DNA from: 2-02-FULL-55-14 sp964473365
GTDB taxonomy: Bacteria > Bacteroidota > Ignavibacteria > UBA10030
NCBI GenBank assembly: GCA_964473365.1
Contig: CAYYOV010000002.1
Location: 1 to 64,000 of the forward strand
Reading direction: 5' to 3'
DNA: 64,000 bases
Shown: positions 32,839 to 42,297 of the stretch, one piece after another
Position numbering within the stretch: position 1 is the first letter of the stretch
How the letters are laid out: every line of letters starts with the position of its first letter
Position numbers and translations under genes: made by a program
Notes under the pieces: model-generated
Database searches by the model: none
The model's input: the letters and a program-made list of their open reading frames with translations, nothing else
What the model was told of the DNA's origin: nothing

Positions 32839-34085
32839 GGGAACTCCAGCATGACGCCACGCTTGATGACACGACGGACGAGGTTGACGCCGAATTCGTA
32901 CGCGATCGATCTGTAGGAGGGTGCTTCGTACACCACAAGGTCGGCCTCCTTGCCCGGCTCAATGCTCCCGATCTGGCCGGCTCGACCAAGGACCGCCGCC
33001 GCATTGATGGTCGAACCGACGAGCGCCTCTTCGGGTGTCATATGCATCTGCGTGCACGCGATCGTCATCATCAGCGGCATCGAGTAGCTCATGCAAGAGC
33101 CAGGGTTGAAGTTCGTAGCAATGGCGACGGGAGCACCGTTATCGATGAGGGCGCGTGCGGGGGCGTAGGGTCCCCCTAGAAAGAAGGAAGCTCCGGGCAG
33201 AAGTACGCCTGCGGTTGAAGCCTGCGCGAGCCGATCGATGCCGGCCCGGTCGATGTGCTCGAGGTGATCGACCGAAATGGCCCCCAATTCTGCTCCGAGC
33301 AACGAGGCCCCGATCTGATTCAGCTGATCAGCGTGGAGGCGGACCTTCAGACCCAGTTCACGAGCTGCGGCCAGCAGCCTCCGTGAATGATCCACGGAAA
33401 AGTATCCTTTCTCGCAGAACACGTCGCATGCTTCCGCCAGCCCCTTCCGAGCGACGTAGGGAAGAAGACGGTTGACGAGAAGGTCGAGATATTCGTCAGG
33501 CCGATCGGAGTACTCTGGCGGGATGGCATGAGCCCCCAGGAACGTCGGGACGACGGTCGCAAAATGTTCCTGCTGCAATTCGCGCAGCCCGTCCAGCATC
33601 TTCAGTTCGTCCTCTTCCGTGAGTCCGTACCCGGACTTGATCTCGACGGTGGTCGTTCCATGCTGCATCATCGCGTCGAGCCGACGCGCGGTCGACCGCT
33701 TCAGATCTCGTTTGTTCGCCGCACGCGTGGCACGTACCGTGTTCAAGATGCCTCCGCCAGACTCGGCGATCTCCTGGTACGAGCTGCCCGCTGCGCGCAT
33801 CGCGAATTCGTCGTACCGGCTGCCGGCGAACATCGTGTGCGTGTGACAATCGACGAAGCCGGGGAGGACCGTCATGCCGGTGCAATCGATCTCTTCAGCA
33901 TCGCGCACGATCCCGGCGTCGAGGTCCGCGGCACGCCCGACCCATCGAATGAGGCCGTTCTCGAGGACCACCGATGCATCGGAGAGGGGCCGTACTTCGC
34001 GCATGGCACCGCCGATGCGATAGGTCGGCGGGCCCGCCATTGTGGCCAGACTTGCGATGTGATGAAGGATGATTGGACGCATCAT
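32835..34085 (-). CDS. hutI: imidazolonepropionase
   Basis: The 416-residue amidohydrolase opens imidazolonepropionate to formimino-glutamate, the third step of histidine breakdown. Visible motifs are 'GFVDCHTHTMFAGSR' with two metal histidines, 'EIKSGYGLTEEDELKML', 'HADQLNQIGA' and 'IATNFNPGSCMSYSMP'. The frame is open further upstream, but homologues start near 'MMRPIILHH' at 34085. It is the first gene after a 221-base gap and overlaps the DUF429 gene by 4 bases. Confidence 0.96.
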   Translation of the reverse strand: MMRPIILHHIASLATMAGPPTYRIGGAMREVRPLSDASVVLENGLIRWVGRAADLDAGIVRDAEEIDCTGMTVLPGFVDCHTHTMFAGSRYDEFAMRAAGSSYQEIAESGGGILNTVRATRAANKRDLKRSTARRLDAMMQHGTTTVEIKSGYGLTEEDELKMLDGLRELQQEHFATVVPTFLGAHAIPPEYSDRPDEYLDLLVNRLLPYVARKGLAEACDVFCEKGYFSVDHSRRLLAAARELGLKVRLHADQLNQIGASLLGAELGAISVDHLEHIDRAGIDRLAQASTAGVLLPGASFFLGGPYAPARALIDNGAPVAIATNFNPGSCMSYSMPLMMTIACTQMHMTPEEALVGSTINAAAVLGRAGQIGSIEPGKEADLVVYEAPSYRSIAYEFGVNLVRRVIKRGVMLEFP

Positions 34086-34306
34086 GGACGTGACTGCTGG
34101 AGGCGCAAGTTCAGGAGAGAACCGAGAAGAATCAAGGAAGGCGCGATGGCGGCGGTTCGAATCCCCGGCATTCGTACAATGGGAGACGGGGATATCGGTC
34201 GAGCCCCGGGTCGGAGTCGGAACGGAGACACCGGATGAAAGAACTCCCTTTTGCCGACACCACCGGGCGAGCGTGGCAGCACGAAGCGCACAACCCGATG
34301 CGCTGG
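34086..34306. other. non-coding gap between the hybrid kinase and hutI
   Basis: No gene is supported here. The gap holds an 11-base tRNA T-arm-like string, GGTTCGAATCC, near 34153-34163 on the plus strand, but no acceptor, D or anticodon arm is found around it. TCCCCG (34161-34166) can pair with CGGGGA (34186-34191) with a 19-base loop. On the minus strand this could be a terminator or leader structure between the kinase gene and hutI. No clear promoter was found for hutI. Confidence 0.3.
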
Positions 34307-37300
34307 TCAGATGTCTGTGCTGGCATCGGTAGGGGCGGGAGGAAGGGAGCGAAGCACCAGCTCCATCGCATTGACCGAGCGAGGCCATTGATCGCGGAAC
34401 CGCTCCATGAGAACGGGCAGTTGGTCGAGGCGGTCCTCGTCCATGGCATGCTGGATCCTGCTGCACATGTCGGCGAGCGTGTTGGCGCCGATGTTCAGCG
34501 CGCCACCTTTGAGGGCATGCGCAGCGTCGCGAAGTGCCTTAACCTGACGTTCGTCGGCCAGCCGCTCGATCTCCATCGCTCGGACTCGGGCATGGGAGAC
34601 AAAGTCGCCAAGCAGGTCGCGAATGAATCCAAGGTCGGTATCGCGGATGAGAAGCCGGATGCGGGCGGCCATCTCGGGCTCATCGGGGGGAGAGGCGTCG
34701 GGTGGGACCTGAGGCCGGACCTTTCGTACTTCGCCCCAGCGCTCGATCGCTGCGCGCAGTTCATCAATGTGAAGGGGCTTCGTCAAGAAATCCGACATGC
34801 CCGCTTCAGCACACCGGTCCTGGTCCTCCTTCAAGACGCCTGCGGTCAGGGCGATGATGGTGGGTGCTTTCTCCGCGGGGAGGCTGCGGAGGATCTCCCT
34901 TGTGGCCTCCAGACCATCCATGACAGGCATGTTGACGTCCATCAGGATGATGTCGAACGATCCGCGCAACGCGGCGGAGACCGCTTCCCCACCATCCGTG
35001 ACGATCGTTGCCGTGTACCCGAACTTCTTTAAGAGGCGCGCGATCAGCTTCTGGTTGATGTCGTTGTCCTCGGCCACAAGGATCTCGAGGGGCAGGCGAC
35101 TGGCGAGCGGCGGTTCGTCCCGAACCACCCGGCGACGTTCGGAGCGCTCCGAGACCGGGCGTCCGGCGATAGCGTCCGCGACGCGCTCGAGGAGGTCAAG
35201 CTCGCGTACAGGTTTCGCGACGATGGAGTCGAAGAGACCTTCGGGATCGTCTGTCAATGCCCCCGTCGAGCCGCGGGAGGAGAGAAGCAGTAAGGGTAGC
35301 TCTTCGCGACGACGGATCCGCCGGATCTCACGCGCCAGTTGAAGACCGTCGACGTCGGGCATGTTCATGTCGAGGATCGCCAGCTGTATGCCGGCGTCGT
35401 TCCGAACACATTCGAGAGCTTCGACCGCGTTGGCCGCAGTCACTGAAGCCATCCCCCACTGCGTGGTGCGGTTGCGCAGGATCTCAAGGTTGGTCCGATT
35501 GTCGTCCACGAGCAAGGCCTTCTTGCCGCGAAGGACGTCAAGCCGCGACCGGAGGTACAGCGTCGGCGCGGATGCAGCTTCGCTTGGCACGCGAGTCCGG
35601 ATCCGGAAGGTGAACGTAGATCCCTTTCCCGGTTCGCTGGCAACGGAGATCGATCCACCCATCAGCTCAACCAGCCTGCGCGAGATCACGAGGCCGAGCC
35701 CGGTTCCTCCGAATCGCCGGGTGGTCGAGGAATCGACCTGCGTGAACGGTTGGAAGAGCCGTTGCTGGGCCTCAACCGGTATGCCGATGCCGGTGTCCTC
35801 GACGCTGACCCGCATCGAGAAATTCTCATCCGGTCCATCCTCACGCGTGACCCGAACCAAGACCTGTCCTGACGGAGTGAACTTGACGGCGTTGCCAATC
35901 AAGTTGAGGAGGATCTGCCGGAACCGCGTCACGTCGCCTTCGACCGTTCTGGGCATGGCCGGGTCGACGATGTAGAGAAGTTCAAGGTTCTTTTCGCGTG
36001 CGCGGAACGAGAGCAGGTCGTACACATCCTCGATCGATGCGACAAGGTCGAACGGGCGGCGCTCGAGCTCAAGCTTGCCGCTTTCGATCTTCGAAAAATC
36101 GAGGATGTCATTGATAATCGTGAGGAGAGTCTCGCCGCTGGTCCTGATGGTCTCGACGTACTCCGCCTGCTCGGGGGTGAGGTCCGTGTGGAGGAGGATG
36201 TCGGTCATCCCGATGACGCCGTTCATCGGCGTGCGGATCTCATGGCTCATGACAGCCAGAAACTCTCCGCGGGCACGCGCTGCGTTCCGGGCTGCCTCCA
36301 TGGCATGTCGCAGCAGTTCCTCCTGGTGCTTTCGTTCGGTGATGTCCCGGTACGCGCTGAGGAACATCCGGCGATCGAGTTGTTCCACCAACGTGGTCGA
36401 GACGAGGAGCGTGCGTTGCTGGCCCGATTTCGTCCGGATGACCGTCTCGACATCCCGGATCGCTCCGTGGTCGAGGACGTGACGGAGCCGGTCAAGACCC
36501 AGCTGATGCGACTCGGGATCAGGGGAGAGCAGGCGGCTGAAATCCGCGGTCTCATTGGCCTCTTGTTTCGTGTACCCTGTCATCTTTTCCATCGACCGGT
36601 TGAAGACCTCGAAGAAGCCACGCTCATCGCTGAAGGTGATCCCTTCCTCAACGGTATCCACGACAGTGTCGAGCTGCCGTTGGCGGCGTGCGAGCGCTTC
36701 TTGCGCTCTTCGTTCTTCAGTGATATCGCGGGCGACAGCCTGGAAACCGAACACCAATTCGCCTTCCTGGAGCAATGTGACCTTTTGGCCGAGGATCAGC
36801 TCGTGTCCGTTCTTCGTGACAACGGGCACTTCGAGATAGGTCGTGGCATCTTTCGCCATGGCCTGGCGGAGATAGAAGCGTTGGACCCGGTCCCGATCGT
36901 TCGGTTGGATCAGTTCCGTGTACCGGCGGCCGATGACTTCGGGTTCGCTGTATCCGAAGATCCGAAGGCCGACCGTATTGACGAACGAGAACCGTCCTTG
37001 CTCATCGGTCCGGTAGATGATGTCTGAAGCGGCCTCGACGATCTCTCGGAATCGACGCTCGTTCTCCTCGATCACGCGCTGAACCCGACGTTGGTCACTG
37101 ATGTCGAGGAACGCGGCCATTGCGTACTCAAGTCGACCTTCCGCATCATAGATGGGCGCGCCGGAAACGAGAAGAGGAAGGCGTTCACCGTTTCGGAGCA
37201 CTTCGACGTCGTCGACAGTCGACCGCTCGCCGTGCAGCGCTCGGACCAGTGGAAGGCGCTCCGAAGGATACTTCTTGTCTGTCCCGGCGATGTAGGCGTG

Positions 37301-38140
37301 GTAGAAGGCCGTCAATTCTCCGACTGCGACGGCTGGATCGATACCTTGGCCGAGGATATGTAACGCCGCCCGATTGGCAAAGAAGGGACGTCCGTCGCCC
37401 GTGAGGACGAAAATACCCGCGGGTACGAGGTTCAGGAACGCCTGCAAGCGCTCCTCGCCCGAACGCGCGACCGCTTCAGCAGACCTTCGCGCGATGATCT
37501 CCCCGTTGAGAACGCCGAAGATGACCAGGAACAATCCGAGACTGATGGTCGTGCCGATGATCAGGGTCCAGACCGTTTCGCGGGCACGCTTGGCGGTTGC
37601 CGCATTCCGTTGCGCCAAGAACCTCCGTTCGATCTCCTCAATGCGATCGAGCGCCGAATTGATCTGATTTGACAGCAACAGGCCGCGGCCCTTGCGGATC
37701 ATTCGTACTGCCGCCTCCTGACCTTCTCGTGATCGGACGGTGATTGTGGAATCGAACCGGGCAAGGCGCTCTGACAACAACGGCTGGAGTTGGAGGAAGA
37801 GGTCCTGTTGGACCGGCGAAGTATTCAGAAGGGAATCGATGATCCGAACGGTCCGGCGAACCGAATCTCGAACGTGTGGCTGTAACCTCAGGTACGACGT
37901 ATCTCCCGTGATGACGAATCCGCGGACCTCGGATTCCGGAAGCGACACCAACGCGCGCAAGCGTCCGATGGTTTCGAGCCCCACGTGGCTTCGTTCCGCG
38001 AGCTTTGAGTCCTCCTGGAACGCAACCACGGCCTCAAAGGACAATCGCCCGAGGACCAGGAGCAATCCGAGCCCGACGATCATGCCGACCGTGGTCTTTC
38101 GGTCGATCGCCCAGCGGCGTTGTCCGTTCGATGCGTTCAT
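34307..38140 (-). CDS. hybrid sensor histidine kinase: CHASE3, PAS, HisKA, HATPase, two REC, HPt
   Basis: The 1277-residue protein has two membrane segments (about 15-32 and 190-212) around a CHASE3-like sensor. PAS domains follow at about 230-345, 350-475 and 480-600, then HisKA with the phosphorylated His633 in 'MSHEIRTPMNGVIGM' and an ATPase domain ('NLIGNAVKFTPSGQV', 'RFGGTGLGLVISRRLVELM'). Two receiver domains come next ('LAILDMNMPDVDGL', 'IILMDVNMPVMDGLEATRE'), and the C-terminal HPt domain has its histidine in 'AHALKGGALNIGA'. This is a full phosphorelay in one chain. Its start overlaps the hutU stop (ATGA), so it belongs to the hut train. The signal sensed is unknown. Confidence 0.93.
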   Translation of the reverse strand: MNASNGQRRWAIDRKTTVGMIVGLGLLLVLGRLSFEAVVAFQEDSKLAERSHVGLETIGRLRALVSLPESEVRGFVITGDTSYLRLQPHVRDSVRRTVRIIDSLLNTSPVQQDLFLQLQPLLSERLARFDSTITVRSREGQEAAVRMIRKGRGLLLSNQINSALDRIEEIERRFLAQRNAATAKRARETVWTLIIGTTISLGLFLVIFGVLNGEIIARRSAEAVARSGEERLQAFLNLVPAGIFVLTGDGRPFFANRAALHILGQGIDPAVAVGELTAFYHAYIAGTDKKYPSERLPLVRALHGERSTVDDVEVLRNGERLPLLVSGAPIYDAEGRLEYAMAAFLDISDQRRVQRVIEENERRFREIVEAASDIIYRTDEQGRFSFVNTVGLRIFGYSEPEVIGRRYTELIQPNDRDRVQRFYLRQAMAKDATTYLEVPVVTKNGHELILGQKVTLLQEGELVFGFQAVARDITEERRAQEALARRQRQLDTVVDTVEEGITFSDERGFFEVFNRSMEKMTGYTKQEANETADFSRLLSPDPESHQLGLDRLRHVLDHGAIRDVETVIRTKSGQQRTLLVSTTLVEQLDRRMFLSAYRDITERKHQEELLRHAMEAARNAARARGEFLAVMSHEIRTPMNGVIGMTDILLHTDLTPEQAEYVETIRTSGETLLTIINDILDFSKIESGKLELERRPFDLVASIEDVYDLLSFRAREKNLELLYIVDPAMPRTVEGDVTRFRQILLNLIGNAVKFTPSGQVLVRVTREDGPDENFSMRVSVEDTGIGIPVEAQQRLFQPFTQVDSSTTRRFGGTGLGLVISRRLVELMGGSISVASEPGKGSTFTFRIRTRVPSEAASAPTLYLRSRLDVLRGKKALLVDDNRTNLEILRNRTTQWGMASVTAANAVEALECVRNDAGIQLAILDMNMPDVDGLQLAREIRRIRRREELPLLLLSSRGSTGALTDDPEGLFDSIVAKPVRELDLLERVADAIAGRPVSERSERRRVVRDEPPLASRLPLEILVAEDNDINQKLIARLLKKFGYTATIVTDGGEAVSAALRGSFDIILMDVNMPVMDGLEATREILRSLPAEKAPTIIALTAGVLKEDQDRCAEAGMSDFLTKPLHIDELRAAIERWGEVRKVRPQVPPDASPPDEPEMAARIRLLIRDTDLGFIRDLLGDFVSHARVRAMEIERLADERQVKALRDAAHALKGGALNIGANTLADMCSRIQHAMDEDRLDQLPVLMERFRDQWPRSVNAMELVLRSLPPAPTDASTDI

Positions 38141-39792
38141 GCGCGGAGCGACGGCATCTGAATGCTCCAGCGGCGTGCGTTTGCCTTCGCTTGCGTGTAG
38201 CCTGCATCGGCATGTCGAACGACGCCCATCCCGGGATCGTACGTCAAGACGCGCCGGATCCGTTCTGACGCCTCCGGTGTGCCGTCACACACGACGACCA
38301 TCCCGGCATGGATCGACCGTCCAATCCCGACCCCGCCGCCATGATGCACGCTCACCCAGCTGGCCCCGCCCGCCGTGTTGAGCAGGGCATTCAAGATCGG
38401 CCAATCGGCAATGGCATCGCTGCCATCTTTCATCCCTTCCGTCTCCCGATTTGGTGACGCCACGCTTCCGCAGTCAAGATGGTCTCGTCCGATTACGATC
38501 GGAGCGCTGACCTCTCCGCGCGCAACGAGCTGATTGAAGATTTCCCCCATCTGCGCACGCTCGCCATATCCCAGCCAGCAGATACGAGCCGGGAGTCCTT
38601 GGAATGCGACTTCGCGTCCTGCTTTCTCGATCCAACGGCGCAGCTGGACATTCTTGGGAAAGGCCTCAAGGATGGCCTGATCCGTCCGGGCGATGTCCCG
38701 GGGATCACCGGACAATGCCACCCATCGAAATGGCCCCTTGCCGTCGCAGAACAACGGTCGGATGTACTCGGGTACGAATCCGGGGATCTTGAACGCGTCT
38801 TGTACCCCCTGTGCCAAGGCCTCACCACGGATATTGTTGCCGTAGTCGAATACCACCGCCCCCTTCTTCTGGAGGGCGAGCAGCCCGCGGACATGTGCGG
38901 CGATCGAGGCGCCGGACAAGGCCGCATACTTCTTTGGGTTCTTGGCGCGCAGGGTCAGAGCCGCCTCATAGGGCATCCCGGACGGCACGTAGCCGTTCAG
39001 CGTATCGTGGGCCGAGGTCTGGTCCGTCACGATATCGGGAAGGAGTCGCCCGCGAGCGATCGCAGGAATGATCTCTGCCGCATTTCCGAGCAAGCCTACG
39101 GAGATCGGCGCCTTTCGGCGTTTTGCATCCGCGATGAATGCGAGCGCTTCGTCCAAAGTGGTCGCCATCCGGTCAAGATAGCGCGTGTCGATCCGCCGGC
39201 GGATCCGATGCGGATCGACCTCGACGACCAGACATGCTGCACCGTTCATCGTGGCCGCGAGCGGTTGAGCGCCTCCCATGCCGCCAAGCCCCGCTGTGAG
39301 CAGGAACCGTCCTGCCAACGATCCGCGAAAATGCCGGGTCGCCGCGGCTGCGAACGTTTCATACGTTCCCTGCAGGATTCCCTGTGTGCCGATGTAGATC
39401 CAGCTTCCGGCTGTCATCTGTCCGTACATCGTCAGACCAAGGCCTTCGAGGCGACGGAATTCATCCCACGTTGCCCAGGCCGGCACGAGCATAGAATTGC
39501 TGATCAGGACGCGCGGCGCATTGGCGTGCGTCGGGAAGACCGCGACCGGTTTGCCCGACTGAATCAGGAGGGTCTCATCGTGACCGAGCGCTCGCAGTGA
39601 TTCGACGATCTGGTCGTACGCTTTCCAATTGCGCGCGGCTTTGCCGGTGCCTCCGTAGACGATGAGGTCCTGCGGTCGCTCGGCCACGTCGGGGTCGAGG
39701 TTGTTCATCAGCATCCGTAGAGCAGCTTCCTGGATCCATCCACGGCACGTGAGCGTGTTTCCTCGTGGTGCGCGGATCGTTCGTCGTGGCAT
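38137..39792 (-). CDS. hutU: urocanate hydratase
   Basis: The 551-residue enzyme converts urocanate to imidazolonepropionate with a tightly bound NAD. It has 'APRGNTLTCRGWIQEAALRM' near the start, 'LTAGLGGMGGAQPLAATMNG', and 'ARICWLGYGERAQMG' followed by 'GRDHLDCGSVASPNRETEG', all typical of the family. The ATG at 39792 has AGGAG 7 bases upstream. It lies between a RidA lipoprotein gene and the hybrid kinase, away from hutH, which is transcribed in the other direction. Confidence 0.98.
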   Translation of the reverse strand: MPRRTIRAPRGNTLTCRGWIQEAALRMLMNNLDPDVAERPQDLIVYGGTGKAARNWKAYDQIVESLRALGHDETLLIQSGKPVAVFPTHANAPRVLISNSMLVPAWATWDEFRRLEGLGLTMYGQMTAGSWIYIGTQGILQGTYETFAAAATRHFRGSLAGRFLLTAGLGGMGGAQPLAATMNGAACLVVEVDPHRIRRRIDTRYLDRMATTLDEALAFIADAKRRKAPISVGLLGNAAEIIPAIARGRLLPDIVTDQTSAHDTLNGYVPSGMPYEAALTLRAKNPKKYAALSGASIAAHVRGLLALQKKGAVVFDYGNNIRGEALAQGVQDAFKIPGFVPEYIRPLFCDGKGPFRWVALSGDPRDIARTDQAILEAFPKNVQLRRWIEKAGREVAFQGLPARICWLGYGERAQMGEIFNQLVARGEVSAPIVIGRDHLDCGSVASPNRETEGMKDGSDAIADWPILNALLNTAGGASWVSVHHGGGVGIGRSIHAGMVVVCDGTPEASERIRRVLTYDPGMGVVRHADAGYTQAKANARRWSIQMPSLRA

Positions 39793-39810
39793 GAGGCGAC
39801 TCCTGGTCAG

Positions 39811-40311
39811 TCAATGCGTATCAGTCGATGCGGGGAGGAGTGCTATCGCGGCGATCTCCACAACGGCCTGGCGCGGGAGAGCTCGAACTTCCATCGTGGA
39901 GCGGGCCGGGTAGCGGTCGTCAGGAAAGAACCCGCCGTAGATGAGGTTCATCTTCGGAAAATCACGTATGTCGGTCAGGAAGACGTTGCACTGGACGACG
40001 TGGCTCGAATCGGCCCCCGCCTGTCTCAGGACGGCTTCGAGGTTCAACAACGCCTGCCGCGTTTGCGACTCAATATCAGGTCCACGAAACGCACCGGTCT
40101 CAGGTACGAGTCCGATCTGCCCTGAAACGAACAGGAAGTCTCCCGCACGTACAGCAGGAGAGTACGGACCGACCGTCTCGGCACCCGTGATGGCCTGATG
40201 GCGGTACAGGGCGTTCAATTCTTCTCCGATTATTCGGCGCACATCGGATTCCGATGGTCCGCAACCGAGCAGGCCGATCAGGAGGAGGGAAGACCAGCGG
40301 AGCGACGTCAT
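39811..40311 (-). CDS. RidA-family protein with a lipoprotein signal
   Basis: The 166-residue protein starts with a short signal and lipobox ('SSLLLIGLLGC'), then a linker and a full RidA/YjgF/YER057c/UK114 domain ('GPYSPAVRAGDFLFVSGQIG', 'VVQCNVFLTDIRDFPKMN', and 'ARSTMEVRALPRQAVVEI' with the catalytic-type arginine). Cytoplasmic RidA removes reactive enamines and imines made by PLP enzymes. This copy should instead be anchored on the outer side of the inner membrane or in the outer membrane. It lies 18 bases before hutU and has GAGAGG 5 bases before its start. The role outside the cytoplasm is unknown. Confidence 0.85.
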   Translation of the reverse strand: MTSLRWSSLLLIGLLGCGPSESDVRRIIGEELNALYRHQAITGAETVGPYSPAVRAGDFLFVSGQIGLVPETGAFRGPDIESQTRQALLNLEAVLRQAGADSSHVVQCNVFLTDIRDFPKMNLIYGGFFPDDRYPARSTMEVRALPRQAVVEIAAIALLPASTDTH

Positions 40312-40320
40312 GGATACCTC

Positions 40321-40806
40321 TCAAAGGATGTCAGCACGGCGCAATGTGTCGGGGGAGACAACCTCGAGCACCTGGGCACGTCCGACCTGAAGTTTTTCGT
40401 GGACATTCATCAGAACGGCGGTAGCAGGGGTGAAGTGAACAGCCGGTTGACCGTTTCCGGCCAGGAGTGAGACCATTTGGCTCGTCAACGGCTCATGGCT
40501 CACGACGACGCACTCGGCGGCCTGGATCGATCGGATCTCGGCGATCGCATCACCAACTGAGCCGCTCGTTGAAAGGGCATCTGCGAGACGATGAGCGGAT
40601 GCCGGCATCGCCGTATGGATCAGCTCGGCCGTCTGGCGGGCCCGTAGAACTGGACTGCTGAGGATGAGTGTGGCAGCGGACCGATGCGCCAGATGGCGAG
40701 CGAGGAGCATCGCTTCTTCCCGTCCCATCTCGGACAACGGCCGATCGGCGTCGTCGAGCCCGGCGGCATGAACCGCATCAGCATGCCGGATCACCCAGAC
40801 GCGCAT
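40321..40806 (-). CDS. sixA: SixA-type phosphohistidine phosphatase
   Basis: The 161-residue protein is a small histidine phosphatase: 'VWVIRHADAVHAAGLDDADR' (cut here to the RHADA core), 'LSSPVLRARQTAEL' and 'CVVVSHEPLTSQM'. In E. coli, SixA takes phosphate from the HPt domain of the kinase ArcB, and it can also act on a PTS phosphocarrier. An HPt-bearing kinase is encoded two genes downstream, which makes it a natural partner. I prefer the ATG at 40806, which has AAGGGA upstream, over a GTG at 40827 overlapping the previous stop. Confidence 0.85.
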   Translation of the reverse strand: MRVWVIRHADAVHAAGLDDADRPLSEMGREEAMLLARHLAHRSAATLILSSPVLRARQTAELIHTAMPASAHRLADALSTSGSVGDAIAEIRSIQAAECVVVSHEPLTSQMVSLLAGNGQPAVHFTPATAVLMNVHEKLQVGRAQVLEVVSPDTLRRADIL

Positions 40807-40823
40807 GGGTTCCCTTCGATCGT

Positions 40824-42182
40824 TCACTCCTTGGTCAGTTCGTACGTCGTGATCTTTGTGTAGAGCGTCTTCAGGCTGATGCCGAGGATCTCAGCCGCGG
40901 CGACCTTGTTCCAGTGAACGAGCTTCAGCACTCCATGGATGTGATTCCGCTCGATCTCGCGGATCGAAACGGAATTCCCAAGCATGCCTCGGCCGGCCGT
41001 CGGACCTGGCGACGGCACCGGGAGTGCGATGTCCTCGGGTCGGATGATTCCATCGCGGCACAGGATCGAGGCACGCTCGAGCACATTCTCCAGCTCGCGG
41101 ACGTTGCCCGGCCAGTCGTACTGCACCAGCAGCTCCATGGCGCGCGGCTCGACACGCAGCGGACCAGCCGGCCTCGCTTTTCGCCTCAGCAAGTGTTCGA
41201 CGAGCTCCGGCACATCCTCTTTGCGGCTGCGAAGGGCCGGCACCTCCAATGTGATGACATTCAATCGGTAGAGCAGGTCTTCGCGGAACCGCCCCTCGGA
41301 TACCGCCTGTCGAAGATCGCGGTTGCTGGCCGAAATGACCCGCACATCGGCGGTCAGCACCTGGTTCCCGCCGACACGACGGTACTCGCCGGTCTGGAGG
41401 AAACGGAGAAGCTTGGGTTGAACGGCGAGCGAGACTTCGCCGATCTCGTCGAGGAACAGCGTCCCGCCGTCGGCCACTTCGACGAGCCCACGTCGCTGCG
41501 CGACCGCGTCGGTGAAGGCCCCTTTCTCGTGACCGAAGAGTTCGCTCTCGATCAGCGATTCGGGCACGGCGGCGCAATTCACCGGAATGAACGGTCGGTC
41601 TTTGCGGGTGCTTCCCCGATGGATGAGCGTGGCGATTAGCTCTTTGCCCGATCCGCTCGGACCCTGAATCAGTACCGTGGATTCGGTCGGCGCGACCCGT
41701 GTCGAAACGTCGAGAAGGTCGAGGATCGGACGACTGTGTCCGACGATCTCTCCCGCGGCGGCATGGCGATTGAGCGCAGACCGCAAATAGCGGTTCTCGA
41801 CCAGGAGTCGCTTGCGTTCAAGAGCTCGCCGAATGACCGACAGAAGCTCGTCACCCGAAGGCGGTTTGGTAAGGTAGGAGTAGGCACCGAGCTGCATGCA
41901 TTCCACGGCCTGGCGTACATCACCGACGCCGGTCAGCATGATCGCTTGAGTCTCTGGCCATCGCTCCGTGATCCGACGCAGGACCTCGATACCGGAAATA
42001 CGGGGCATCCGCACGTCGAGCAGAACCAGATCGAACGTCGACTCCTGAAGGCGTCCGAGTGCCTCGACGCCGTCGGAGGCCGTCGTCACCCGAAAACCGG
42101 CCGACAGAAGGAGCGATTCGATGCTGACGACGAAATCGGGATCATCATCGACCACCAGAATATGCATCGCCGGAGTGGACAC
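40824..42182 (-). CDS. sigma54-dependent response regulator, NtrC family
   Basis: The 452-residue protein has a receiver domain with Asp56 in 'LVLLDVRMPRISG'. Its AAA+ domain has the P-loop 'GPSGSGKELIA', 'ELFGHEKGAFTDAVAQRRG' and 'GGTLFLDEIGEV', and a Fis-type DNA-binding helix ends the chain ('VAAAEILGISLKTLYTK'). It would activate promoters read by sigma54 RNA polymerase. The GAFTGA loop reads GAFTDA, a variant I believe is seen in working relatives. It follows the kinase gene by 115 bases on the same strand and is the probable partner of that kinase. I saw no good sigma54 promoter in the window. Confidence 0.93.
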   Translation of the reverse strand: MSTPAMHILVVDDDPDFVVSIESLLLSAGFRVTTASDGVEALGRLQESTFDLVLLDVRMPRISGIEVLRRITERWPETQAIMLTGVGDVRQAVECMQLGAYSYLTKPPSGDELLSVIRRALERKRLLVENRYLRSALNRHAAAGEIVGHSRPILDLLDVSTRVAPTESTVLIQGPSGSGKELIATLIHRGSTRKDRPFIPVNCAAVPESLIESELFGHEKGAFTDAVAQRRGLVEVADGGTLFLDEIGEVSLAVQPKLLRFLQTGEYRRVGGNQVLTADVRVISASNRDLRQAVSEGRFREDLLYRLNVITLEVPALRSRKEDVPELVEHLLRRKARPAGPLRVEPRAMELLVQYDWPGNVRELENVLERASILCRDGIIRPEDIALPVPSPGPTAGRGMLGNSVSIREIERNHIHGVLKLVHWNKVAAAEILGISLKTLYTKITTYELTKE

Positions 42183-42297
42183 GCGTTGGGAGGGAGGAGT
42201 ATGTACGTTCGTCAGCAGAGGATGGTCCGGGCGATGGACCGGTAGGCCCGGTTCACGATCGCTGCCCGGTGCGTCGACCGTTTACGGGGGGCGTGCC

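Noticed and set aside
34086..34170. A complete tRNA gene around GGTTCGAATCC
   Set aside because: No acceptor, D or anticodon stem can be paired around the T-loop-like string.
34086..34466. Long N-terminal extension of the hutI frame
   Set aside because: It overlaps the end of the hybrid kinase gene, and hutI homology starts at 34085.
41540..41560. Loss of sigma54 contact through GAFTDA instead of GAFTGA
   Set aside because: The change is, as far as I know, common among working NtrC-type regulators, so it is not evidence of a dead protein.
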